This document shows, in pieces, positions 43,406 through 49,000 of a stretch of DNA of 49,000 nt. The translations under genes and the position numbers were made by a program. The notes beneath the pieces are model-generated. The model saw nothing but the letters and a program-made list of their open reading frames with translations, searched no databases and was not told the DNA's origin. Positions within the stretch are counted from its first letter, which is position 1. The number at the start of each line of letters is the position of its first letter. This DNA comes from Mariniflexile fucanivorans (GTDB lineage: Bacteria; Bacteroidota; Bacteroidia; Flavobacteriales; Flavobacteriaceae), in contig NZ_SLUP01000013.1 in NCBI RefSeq assembly GCF_004341235.1, forward strand, positions 1-49,000, in the 5' to 3' direction.

Positions 43406-43597
43406 TCATTCTTGAAACACGACATCAATACAAGTGGCCATCCCCTGGCCTTTAAAACAAAAATTGTAAGTTTCACCAATAAGTTCATTCCTTATTTCCT
43501 TTTTGGTCATATTTGAAAAAGAGGTGCAAAAATTTAATTTAGGATTTTCAAAGCACACCATAATATGATGTGATTTGGTTTTAATTTGATGTATCAT
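43406..43597 (-). CDS. Small hypothetical protein, 63 aa
   Basis: A short Cys- and His-containing protein (HHIMVCFENPKLNFCTSF, then NFCFKGQGMATCIDVVF) with no signal or membrane span. It is the best frame in this stretch and follows the strand of its neighbours, but it stands alone with 150-200 bp gaps on both sides, so it could be spurious. Confidence 0.4.
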   Translation of the reverse strand: MIHQIKTKSHHIMVCFENPKLNFCTSFSNMTKKEIRNELIGETYNFCFKGQGMATCIDVVFQE

Positions 43598-43796
43598 TTT
43601 AAAAAAATTATTAGTATCTTAAAGGGGTTCTCCCCTGTTCTGTTTTACATAATACCCGTTATCAAACAACCTATCATGCTTATTTTTAGTTATTTACGTT
43701 TTTTAAGATCTTTAGAACGGTTTAAAATCGTTCACATTTTCAGCTTTTTGAGGTTTTCTTTGCGAAAAATGAAATTTTAATGACACGTTGGCAGTG

Positions 43797-44060
43797 TTAT
43801 TTTTTCGCCTTTAATACCAATCTCATGGCCTCAAATTTTGAAAGCTCATAAGGTATATCTTCTTCGTATCGGATGGCCGTATTTAACCATTCGTTAAAGT
43901 GCTTTTGACAATAGGCTCTATTAAGTACTGAAATATAATAACCTTTAAGCATCTTTTCGTTGCAAACATCACAAATTGATTGTCCACCAATAAAAAGAAA
44001 TTCCATAGTTGACATTTCTATAATCTTGAACCCTTTATCATTTGGTACTATTTTAGACAT
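43797..44060 (-). CDS. Hypothetical protein with Cys-x2-Cys, 87 aa
   Basis: CDVCNEKM at about 30-37 with YCQKHF at 50-55 could bind one zinc ion (two pairs of Cys/His), giving a small treble-clef-like unit. The rest is helical and charged. It lies 3 bp after a 49-aa gene and belongs to the run of small genes downstream of parA. The family is not recognised. Confidence 0.65.
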   Translation of the reverse strand: MSKIVPNDKGFKIIEMSTMEFLFIGGQSICDVCNEKMLKGYYISVLNRAYCQKHFNEWLNTAIRYEEDIPYELSKFEAMRLVLKAKK

Positions 44061-44063
44061 TAC

Positions 44064-44213
44064 TCATGTAGACTTTTTAGTTCCTTGTACTTTTTCTCCA
44101 GCTTTGGTTACCAAAACCTTATCTGGAGAAAAATGTTTAGCTAATTTTTCAGCAACTCTTTTTTGGTCTTCTGCTGAAGGATCGAAAGGTTTTGGGCTAG
44201 GGTATTTTTTCAT
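44064..44213 (-). CDS. Small basic protein, 49 aa
   Basis: The reading frame starts KKYPSPKPFDPSAEDQ and ends VQGTKKST, with a helical centre (KRVAEKLAKHFSPDKVLV). Its ATG overlaps the stop of the 90-aa gene (ATGA) and its stop lies 3 bp before the next start, so the spacing is that of a tightly packed operon, which supports a real gene despite its size. No family is recognised. Confidence 0.7.
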   Translation of the reverse strand: MKKYPSPKPFDPSAEDQKRVAEKLAKHFSPDKVLVTKAGEKVQGTKKST

Positions 44214-44482
44214 AAGTCATTAGTTTTTTTTACAATCATTCCATCTTCATTTTTCAAGAAATATTCTTTCAAAACAGTCTTGTTTTTTAAATGACCTTCA
44301 TCGTTTTCATCTTCAACATACAATATAATTTTCGTAGGGTATTCATCATAAGGAAAAAAAGAACTTAAAAGCTTTGCGCATTTTTCAGCTTCTGATTTAT
44401 CATAACCAAATCCTCTATACATCCAAAAAGGTTCTATCCCAATTTGTTCAGTTTCTAATTCGACACTATATACTTTTTTCAT
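44210..44482 (-). CDS. Hypothetical protein, 90 aa
   Basis: A small alpha/beta protein: strand VYSVELETEQIG, helix KSEAEKCAKLLSSFF, strand TKIILYVED, then a charged tail. It is unrecognised. It lies between the ParA partner gene (3-bp gap) and the 49-aa gene (4-bp overlap), in the same operon. Confidence 0.7.
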   Translation of the reverse strand: MKKVYSVELETEQIGIEPFWMYRGFGYDKSEAEKCAKLLSSFFPYDEYPTKIILYVEDENDEGHLKNKTVLKEYFLKNEDGMIVKKTNDL

Positions 44483-44485
44483 CGC

Positions 44486-44752
44486 TTATTTTTTCTTATA
44501 TCCCTCTGGAGCTTTTTGCACATTTAATTTTTTTGCCAATAGTTTAAGTGCGTCCAGAACCGCATCGCCTTGGGTATAATTATAGTCTCCAGACTGTTCT
44601 TTGGAAAAGGTAATATCATTCAACAAACCAATAGCCTCTTGGCTAATATACAAACGTTTGTACGATTTTTTAGCAATATCTACGATCTTAGAAGTGTTCT
44701 TTTTAACCTCTTTTTTATCTTCCTTACCTCCTATTAAATCATTTAGTCCCAT
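44486..44752 (-). CDS. ParA partner, small DNA-binding protein candidate, 88 aa
   Basis: The start lies within the end of parA (14-bp overlap), the usual place of the centromere-binding partner. The protein has a lysine-rich N-terminus (GGKEDKKEVKKNTSK) and a helical C-terminal part (RLYISQEAIGLLNDITFSK, then YTQGDAVLDALKLLAKKL) that could form a ribbon-helix-helix. No ParB nuclease-like domain is present, so it would be a type Ib-like partner. The call rests mostly on position. Confidence 0.65.
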   Translation of the reverse strand: MGLNDLIGGKEDKKEVKKNTSKIVDIAKKSYKRLYISQEAIGLLNDITFSKEQSGDYNYTQGDAVLDALKLLAKKLNVQKAPEGYKKK

Positions 44753-45509
44753 CTTGTAGTTTTTTTATTTTTAGTTGTAATTCTTCTCCCAATGAAGCGT
44801 AATCAATTGCGCCATTGCTTTTTCTATCATACTCGAAAATGGTCTTTCTCTCAAACTGTGCATTTTCGATAGCCGTATTGACACGAATTTTGGTATCGAA
44901 CAGATCAGCCGACCAACCATTATCTTTAATAACATTAAAGATGTCCTTAGTAATATTTAGGCGTTCATCATAATGCGTTAATAACAAGCCTAAAATTGAA
45001 AGCTTTGGATTAATCGCCCTTTTTATCTTTGAAGCGATCTCGATCATCCCCCCTACACCATCAAGCGAAAACTGAGCCGCTTTGATCGGAATAACAACAT
45101 AATCCGCAGCTGACAAAACATTGACCGTTACCAGGCTAATATCGGGCGGGCAATCAATAAAAATATACTCATATTTATTTTTGTAAGGTTCAAGCGCTCT
45201 TGATAAGATCAGTTCCCTTGACAAGGTATTTTGAATCTCAAGATCTATCCCTGCAAAATCCAAAGTAGCAGGAATCACATCTAAATTCTCTCGCACTTCA
45301 ATAGGTACAAAATCCTTCTGCAGAAACAGATCACGAATAGACGTTTTAGGCTCAGATAAATGAAATTGAAGTGATAAATTACCTTGGTTATCGGCATCAA
45401 TAAGTAAAGTCCGCCCACGCATAGAAGCCTGTGCAGCCAAATTAATAGCGGTCGTGGTTTTGCCCACGCCCCCTTTTTGGTTATAAAAAACGATCGTTGT
45501 TGCTTTCAT
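44739..45509 (-). CDS. parA: ParA-family partition ATPase
   Basis: The 256-aa Walker ATPase distributes plasmid copies to daughter cells. The deviant Walker A motif NQKGGVGKTTTAIN is at 10-23, LLIDADNQGNLSLQF (Walker A') at about 35-49 and IFIDCPPDISLVTVN (Walker B) at about 116-130. It is short, without an N-terminal HTH, as in type Ib and Soj-like proteins. A 37-bp palindrome and AGTATAT repeats lie directly upstream and could be the centromere or the operator. Confidence 0.93.
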   Translation of the reverse strand: MKATTIVFYNQKGGVGKTTTAINLAAQASMRGRTLLIDADNQGNLSLQFHLSEPKTSIRDLFLQKDFVPIEVRENLDVIPATLDFAGIDLEIQNTLSRELILSRALEPYKNKYEYIFIDCPPDISLVTVNVLSAADYVVIPIKAAQFSLDGVGGMIEIASKIKRAINPKLSILGLLLTHYDERLNITKDIFNVIKDNGWSADLFDTKIRVNTAIENAQFERKTIFEYDRKSNGAIDYASLGEELQLKIKKLQDGTK

Positions 45510-45569
45510 ATAGTATATTTATTATACAAATATAGTATATTGCACATATACTATATGTGCAATATACTA
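45508..45569. promoter_or_regulatory. 37-bp palindrome and AGTATAT cluster upstream of parA
   Basis: Arms of 17 bp at 45533-45549 and 45553-45569 (TAGTATATTGCACATAT and its complement) are perfect around ACT. ATATAGTATAT is also present at 45508-45518, next to the parA start codon. This is a likely parS-like centromere or repressor site. Related motifs stand upstream of the SprT-like and ssb-side genes. Confidence 0.75.
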
Positions 45570-45576
45570 ACTAAAT

Positions 45577-46266
45577 TTAGTTAGGAAACATTAAAGTTCC
45601 GCAAGCATTACAATTAATATCAAGATCGGGCTTACCCCAAACATTTGAGCAACCGCACGAATATTTTATTTTAGTAAGCTTTTTAGGCTTACTCTCATGA
45701 TCCGCTAAAGTCAAATCCTTGATTTGGTCAAAAAGCGGTGTATCGGGATTGATCAGTTCAGCAATATCCGGATTGATTTCCAAAAAGAGACCAGAAAAAA
45801 TATCACTATTGAGCAGCTCCTCGGTAGCCTCCAGAAATTTACCATCATTAATAGGGTAGTCGCTCATGGCCTGCCCGACGGTCTTTCCACCTACTTGACC
45901 CGTACTGGAGGGCATCAGCCCCAAATCAATCATTTTATCCGACCATTCTTTATTGTGATACCCTGGGCGTGATGGTGTGCCATAATGGAACTGCCAACCG
46001 TGGGCCATTTCATGCACAACGGTCTGACAGATTTCAATAAGTGGGAATTTCAAAAACATAGACGGATTGAGCGCCAGCTCGTCCGTTTCAAGGTTTTCAT
46101 TGTGGTACCATCTTTTAAAGGCATAATGCCCGGCTACATTTTTCTTTCTAGTAATAACAATAAGACAATCTTTAATTTGATTATCAAATAATTCATCATT
46201 GTAAAAGTCAAAAATATATTGAAAAAGACCATAAAACTTTTTAGTAGGTTTATCTTGAATATCCAT
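45577..46266 (-). CDS. SprT-like zinc metalloprotease
   Basis: The active site HEMAHGWQFHYG is at about 86-97, with a third ligand in GYHNKEWSDKMIDLG near 103. An N-terminal FYNDELFDNQIKDCLIVI segment and a C-terminal zinc ribbon (CGCSNVWGKPDLDINCNACG, four Cys) complete the SprT/Spartan layout. Spartan proteins digest proteins crosslinked to DNA; on a conjugative plasmid it might clear relaxase-like adducts or act during entry. The 229 aa are slightly longer than bacterial SprT. AGTATA-type motifs lie just before the start. Confidence 0.88.
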   Translation of the reverse strand: MDIQDKPTKKFYGLFQYIFDFYNDELFDNQIKDCLIVITRKKNVAGHYAFKRWYHNENLETDELALNPSMFLKFPLIEICQTVVHEMAHGWQFHYGTPSRPGYHNKEWSDKMIDLGLMPSSTGQVGGKTVGQAMSDYPINDGKFLEATEELLNSDIFSGLFLEINPDIAELINPDTPLFDQIKDLTLADHESKPKKLTKIKYSCGCSNVWGKPDLDINCNACGTLMFPN

Positions 46267-46276
46267 AACAAACGAT

Positions 46277-46612
46277 TTAAGATATTAAATAAATGTATCG
46301 TACTATACATAAAACATAGAATATATATACAGTAAGTATAGTATATATAACATACTTACCTTTGAAACGGCTCGGTTTTATAGGGGTTTCATATAAAAAA
46401 GGACGAAAACAAGGCGTATTATTAGATGGAATATTACCATCCAAAGTGATAGAATTATTAACTTCAACATTTAAAATACCATCAGTACATTTAACAAGAT
46501 TGGTGGTAACACCCGTCTTCAAATCAGTAGAAGATAAAACGGTGTTTTTATTCACCTTTAGGGAACGAAACACCCCACGTGAAAGTTTAAAAAAAGATAT
46601 TAAATTTGCCAT
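46277..46612 (-). CDS. Hypothetical protein, 111 aa
   Basis: The frame starts ANLISFFKLSRGVFRSLKVN. The first 80 residues look like protein; the C-terminal 25 (VIYTILTVYIFYVLCIVRYI) are translated from the AGTATAT-rich regulatory DNA and form a hydrophobic tail that may be accidental or a real anchor. A plus-strand frame overlaps most of it, but the minus strand agrees with all neighbours. It is the weakest of the genes in this part. Confidence 0.4.
   Translation of the reverse strand: MANLISFFKLSRGVFRSLKVNKNTVLSSTDLKTGVTTNLVKCTDGILNVEVNNSITLDGNIPSNNTPCFRPFLYETPIKPSRFKGKYVIYTILTVYIFYVLCIVRYIYLIS
46296..46357. promoter_or_regulatory. AGTATAT motif cluster upstream of SprT-like gene
   Basis: GTACTATACAT at 46300-46310 and AAGTATAGTATATATAAC at 46334-46351, followed by ATACTT, form a second cluster of the palindromic TATAGTATA-like motif seen at parA. 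It lies 30-90 bp before the protease start, as an operator would. Confidence 0.55.
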
Positions 46613-46690
46613 GATTCTATTTATTTAGGATTATTGATTTTAGGAGGGTGAAACTTTGGACGGCGACACCCTCTTATTAATGTAAAATGG

Positions 46691-47035
46691 TTATTGTTCT
46701 TTAGGTTTACTTAGCAACAGGACTTCGTTTACAAGCACCTCGGTAACGTACCGTTTGGTTCCCTGTGCATCCTCATAACTTCGAGAGACCAGTTTTCCCT
46801 CAACCGCGATTTCATCGCCTTTATTGGTATACTTTTTAATGACCTCCGCAGTTTTTCCCCAAGCCACGATATTGTGCCATTGCGTATCTGTGACCTTAAC
46901 ACCTTCGGCATTTTTATAGATTTCATTGGTAGCCAAAGAAAAGTTCACTACTTTTTTACCACCCTCTAACTCTTTAAAATCAGGCTCATTGCCGATGTTA
47001 CCGATTAGCTGTACTTTGTTTTTTAGTGTGCTCAT
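46691..47035 (-). CDS. ssb: Single-stranded DNA-binding protein
   Basis: The 114-aa OB-fold protein starts STLKNKVQLIGNIGNEPDF, then VVNFSLATNEIYKNAEG and TQWHNIVAWGKTAEVIKKY, the SSB signature. KGDEIAVEGKLVSRSYED follows. It ends soon after the OB-fold and lacks the acidic tail that recruits host partners, as is common for plasmid SSBs. It protects single-stranded DNA during transfer or replication. Confidence 0.95.
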   Translation of the reverse strand: MSTLKNKVQLIGNIGNEPDFKELEGGKKVVNFSLATNEIYKNAEGVKVTDTQWHNIVAWGKTAEVIKKYTNKGDEIAVEGKLVSRSYEDAQGTKRYVTEVLVNEVLLLSKPKEQ

Positions 47036-47069
47036 AATTAAAAATGTTTTAAGTTATTTTTTTTAAAAA

Positions 47070-47174
47070 TTAAATATGTCCTACATATTCTAAATCATTA
47101 TCACTCATTCCTTGGGGATAATCTCCTAAATCTTCTTCTAGAAATTCAGGGAAATTTTTGTTTTGATGCTTCAT
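47070..47174 (-). CDS. Small acidic peptide, 34 aa
   Basis: The frame starts KHQNKNFPEFLEEDLGDYPQ and ends DLEYVGHI, 34 bp before ssb on the same strand. It is strongly acidic with clean codon use and has an AGTATAT cluster before its start. It could be a leader peptide or small regulator. The evidence is only composition and position. Confidence 0.4.
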   Translation of the reverse strand: MKHQNKNFPEFLEEDLGDYPQGMSDNDLEYVGHI

Positions 47175-47393
47175 AATATGACGTTTTTAAATCTTATACA
47201 ATATACTAAATATATACAGTATATACAACATATTAATCCTTTATTTTACCCTGAAATTGATGTTTTTTTTTAAAAAAATATTAGGAAACCCCTTGTTTAT
47301 TTCCTCAAATGTGATGTTTAATCACCCCGACTTCAACCACGAAACTCATAGGAATTTTTTAAGGCACTGGAAGTTTAGGAGTGCGCGACTGAC

Positions 47394-47446
47394 GTATTAA
47401 AATTGGGAGGGTTCCCCCGATAGGAGGGCATACCCCATTTTAATAC
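47394..47446. repeat. Hairpin with 10-bp perfect outer stem
   Basis: GTATTAAAAT and ATTTTAATAC pair at the base, then GGG/CCC after one mismatch. The interior is rich in G and C runs and can fold further. Flanks ACTCATAGGAATTTTTTAA (47344-47362) and ACTTATAGGGATTTAAAAA (about 47449-47467) are similar direct repeats. Confidence 0.6.
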
Positions 47447-47588
47447 AAACTTATAGGGATTTAAAAAATCTCCTGTGTACATTTTGAACCCGGAAGGGGT
47501 TTAGACTTCCATTTGAATCAAGGAAATAATAATTAAACATGAGTTCATTTTCAAGCGTACTTTTTTGCTGCACCAAAAAAGTCGAAGT

Positions 47589-47634
47589 AAAACATGAATC
47601 CTAGACCACCCTAGAGGTCCAGGATTCATGTTTT
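47589..47634. repeat. 46-bp hairpin, 14-bp perfect stem
   Basis: AAAACATGAATCCT and AGGATTCATGTTTT are perfect complements, with GACC/GGTC continuing the stem inside. This is the strongest hairpin of the region and lacks a U-run on either side. It could serve as a single-strand origin or transfer signal. Confidence 0.7.
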
Positions 47635-47987
47635 GCGAGATACGGGAAGTATAGCGCAGTAAAATGGATGAAACCTATTAAAAGCGTTAGTGATTGAAGC
47701 GGAAATCCAGTATAAAAAAGGCAATTAGGAAATCAAAAAGGCGGAAGCGACCAAAGGAAGCTCACGTACTTTTTAGAGTTCCTTTGGCTTTGAGTACTTA
47801 TTGAAGCGAAAGCGCGTTAAAACGCCCTAAAAACCAAAAAGAAACGAGCCTAAAAAAAAAGTAAGGACACATTGAAACAACAACACATGATAGTACGAAT
47901 AACATAAAAAAAGGACATGCAACATCCAGAAAAAAAAGAAGCCATCACCAAAAAAAAACTTTAAATAAAATCAAAATTTTAACTAAA

Positions 47988-48030
47988 CAATATACTATAC
48001 ATACTACATGTATTTAATATACTACATAAC
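47988..48030. promoter_or_regulatory. AGTATAT motif cluster in non-coding DNA
   Basis: AATATACTATACATACTACA and AATATACTACAT repeat the TATACTATA-type motif of the parA, protease and ssb-side regions. There is no gene start nearby on the minus strand, so it may be an additional partition site or control an unseen RNA. Confidence 0.4.
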
Positions 48031-48096
48031 TTAATCAAACCAAAAAAAAAGCAACTTATTTTAAAGAAACCAATCTTAAAAAAGCAAAAACAAGAG

Positions 48097-48300
48097 CTAT
48101 TCACTATCTAAAGAAACAAACCCATAATCGCCAAGAAACTTAGAAACTTTAAAAAATTCATCAACCTTTAAGTGCCGTCTTTCATTCACAAAAAAAGAAA
48201 GATCGCGCTGCTTCATACCGCAACTTTTTTCAACGCAAGACAAATTGATGCACTTATGATTTAATAGCCAATTTCTCAAATGATTTTCAATGTAAGACAT
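48097..48300 (-). CDS. Small HTH-like protein, 67 aa
   Basis: The protein contains ISCVEKSCGMKQRDLSFFVN-like HTH spacing (NLSCVEKSCGMKQRDLSFF at about 19-37) followed by RRHLKVDEFFKVSKFLGDYG, similar to a shortened XRE repressor in which the second helix-turn-helix pair recognises DNA. A 44-bp perfect palindrome lies 32 bp upstream, fitting autoregulation. Confidence 0.6.
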   Translation of the reverse strand: MSYIENHLRNWLLNHKCINLSCVEKSCGMKQRDLSFFVNERRHLKVDEFFKVSKFLGDYGFVSLDSE

Positions 48301-48331
48301 AATATAAAAGTTATAATTATTGATAAAACAA

Positions 48332-48375
48332 AAATAAACATAATAATCAACAAATGTTGATTATTATGTTTATTT
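48332..48375. promoter_or_regulatory. 44-bp palindrome, probable operator
   Basis: Arms of 21 bp (48332-48352 and 48355-48375) are perfect complements around AA. The core AATCAACA...TGTTGATT is a typical dyad for an HTH dimer, and a further half-site TTGTTGATT follows at 48374-48382. The position is upstream of the 67-aa HTH gene and downstream of radC. Confidence 0.75.
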
Positions 48376-48401
48376 GTTGATTTTTTTTGTTTTTTGTTTT
48401 T

Positions 48402-48437
48402 TTGCGTAAGCAAAAAAAAGGGTTGCTAAAGCAACCC
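48402..48437 (-). terminator. Intrinsic terminator of radC
   Basis: On the minus strand GGGTTGC-TTTA-GCAACCC (48437-48420) covers the stop codon and is followed by eight T residues, then GC-TTAC-GC and A-runs forming a second small hairpin. This is the clearest rho-independent terminator for a minus-strand gene in the window. Confidence 0.92.
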
Positions 48438-48890
48438 ATCATCAGCTAGAGAGCAGTAAGATTCTCTAGTTATGATGATACTATCTAGGAAAGAGATCCC
48501 AATAATTTCGCAAGCCTCTTTTAGTCTTTTTGAAATTTTCAAATCAGCTTCTGAAGGTTTAAGACCACCAGACGGATGGTTGTGCACCATAATTAAGCAC
48601 GATGTTTGAATTAAGAGCGCATCCCTAAGCACTAGAGGCACATCAACAAGAGAACCAGTAAGCCCTCCAATGGTATGATGATGTACATTCACAACGCTAT
48701 TAGTACGATTCAGGTGAATAACTTTTACTTCTTCATGGTCATCCATACAATCCTCGAAATAAGGTCTAATGAATGAAGCAATGTCTTTACTCGACCTAAT
48801 AGAAACACTAGGCAAAGAAGTTCGTTTATAGGTTGCAGTAAGTTCACCAACGAAGTTTTTAAATGTTGAAATACGTTTTAATTCTTTCAT
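48426..48890 (-). CDS. radC: RadC/JAB-domain protein
   Basis: The 154-aa protein (start at 48890; an ATG at 48914 adds 8 residues) is the JAB1/MPN-like domain of RadC alone. The metal site is HNHPSGGLKPSEADLKISK near 111-129, with the upstream VHHHTIGGLTGS. Short RadC copies like this are very common on mobile elements of Bacteroidota; the name implies DNA repair but the role is not established. It ends in a strong terminator. Confidence 0.92.
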   Translation of the reverse strand: MKELKRISTFKNFVGELTATYKRTSLPSVSIRSSKDIASFIRPYFEDCMDDHEEVKVIHLNRTNSVVNVHHHTIGGLTGSLVDVPLVLRDALLIQTSCLIMVHNHPSGGLKPSEADLKISKRLKEACEIIGISFLDSIIITRESYCSLADDGLL

Positions 48891-49000
48891 AAAAATAAAA
48901 TTTAGATTAAACAATAGTTTTACAAATACCCAGTGATAGTAAAATTTCAGCTCAAAAGGAAACGGAATAAAAAGAGCGAGGTACGAGCCTGGTTATGCCG

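Larger units (their letters stand above)
47175..48096. other. Non-coding region with hairpins
   Basis: No gene of useful length is found in 920 bp. The stretch starts with an AGTATAT motif group (47205-47235) and ends with another (47988-48030). Between them stand a hairpin at 47394-47446 flanked by direct repeats of about 20 bp, and a long hairpin at 47589-47634. AAAGCGTTAGTGATTGAAGC at 47685-47704 looks conserved-RNA-like. It may hold a small RNA gene, a second origin or a transfer leading-region signal. Confidence 0.5.

Noticed and set aside
43586-43780. Plus-strand hydrophobic frame of 64 codons
   Set aside because: It is on the opposite strand to all neighbours, overlaps the start of the 63-aa frame, and its Phe/Leu/Ile richness is what AT-rich non-coding DNA gives.
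46362-46628. Plus-strand frame of 88 codons opposite the 111-aa gene
   Set aside because: No plus-strand genes exist in this part, and its end runs into the intergenic DNA beyond 46612. The minus-strand frame is preferred, with low confidence.
1-49000. Integrative conjugative element instead of a plasmid
   Set aside because: No tyrosine or serine integrase and no tRNA-type attachment site is seen, while an initiator with iterons and ParA are present. The unseen parts of the molecule could still change this.
1-49000. tRNA or rRNA genes
   Set aside because: No cloverleaf with a typical TTCGAATC-type T arm, and no rRNA-like GC-rich conserved block, was noticed in reading both strands. This was by eye only.

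Overview
The window looks like part of a conjugative plasmid from a member of the Flavobacteriaceae (Bacteroidota). The DNA is very AT-rich. The transfer genes are of the Bacteroidota TraE-TraQ type, and one secreted protein carries a type IX secretion tail. An initiator gene next to eight iterons, a ParA gene and the lack of any integrase favour a plasmid over an integrated element. Both edges cut into a larger molecule.

Layout. 1-1221: one small unknown gene and structured non-coding DNA. 1222-7082: a complete type I restriction-modification operon (hsdM-hsdS-hsdR, minus strand). 7194-15544: block A, minus-strand cargo: a membrane protein, a DUF5655-type nuclease, a possible UDG-fold protein, a one-chain SIR2-APAZ-short-Argonaute, and an overlapping pair made of a helical unknown protein and a diadenylate-cyclase-like sensor protein. 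15655-30992: the conjugation block: small membrane genes, a divergent lytic transglycosylase, TraQ, TraO, TraN, TraM, TraK, TraJ, TraI and TraG, TraF, TraE, then coupling protein, relaxase and a mobilisation accessory protein. 30993-34033: probable transfer origin and replication origin (iterons), Rep and an XRE regulator. 34250-40294: block B, plus-strand cargo: a CBASS pair (CD-NTase plus S-4TM pore protein), a T9SS-exported protein, a TIR protein and three small unknown proteins. 40355-41841: block C, minus strand: a group II intron remnant and an HsdR_N-type nuclease. 42014-48890: maintenance genes: a membrane-anchored XseA-like protein, small unknown genes, ParA with a small partner, a SprT-like protease, SSB, an HTH protein and RadC.

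The most striking structure is the way the cargo is packaged. Blocks A, B and C each begin with a nearly identical 93-bp element. Its conservation stops exactly at a GTT triplet, and the cargo genes point away from it. Within blocks A and B, genes are separated by 120-140-bp imperfect palindromes ending in AACGTT or CCGTT. For several of them, the left box is the reverse complement of the first bases of the same cassette, as in integron attC sites. No integron integrase is present. A group II intron remnant ends inside the left box of one such site, which is the known target of class C-attC introns. I read this as defence genes carried as integron-like gene cassettes on a flavobacterial conjugative plasmid. 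The best candidate for an undescribed system is the DAC-like sensor + helical protein + SIR2-APAZ-pAgo group, with a caveat: a relic attC box between the last two genes suggests two cassettes that fused.
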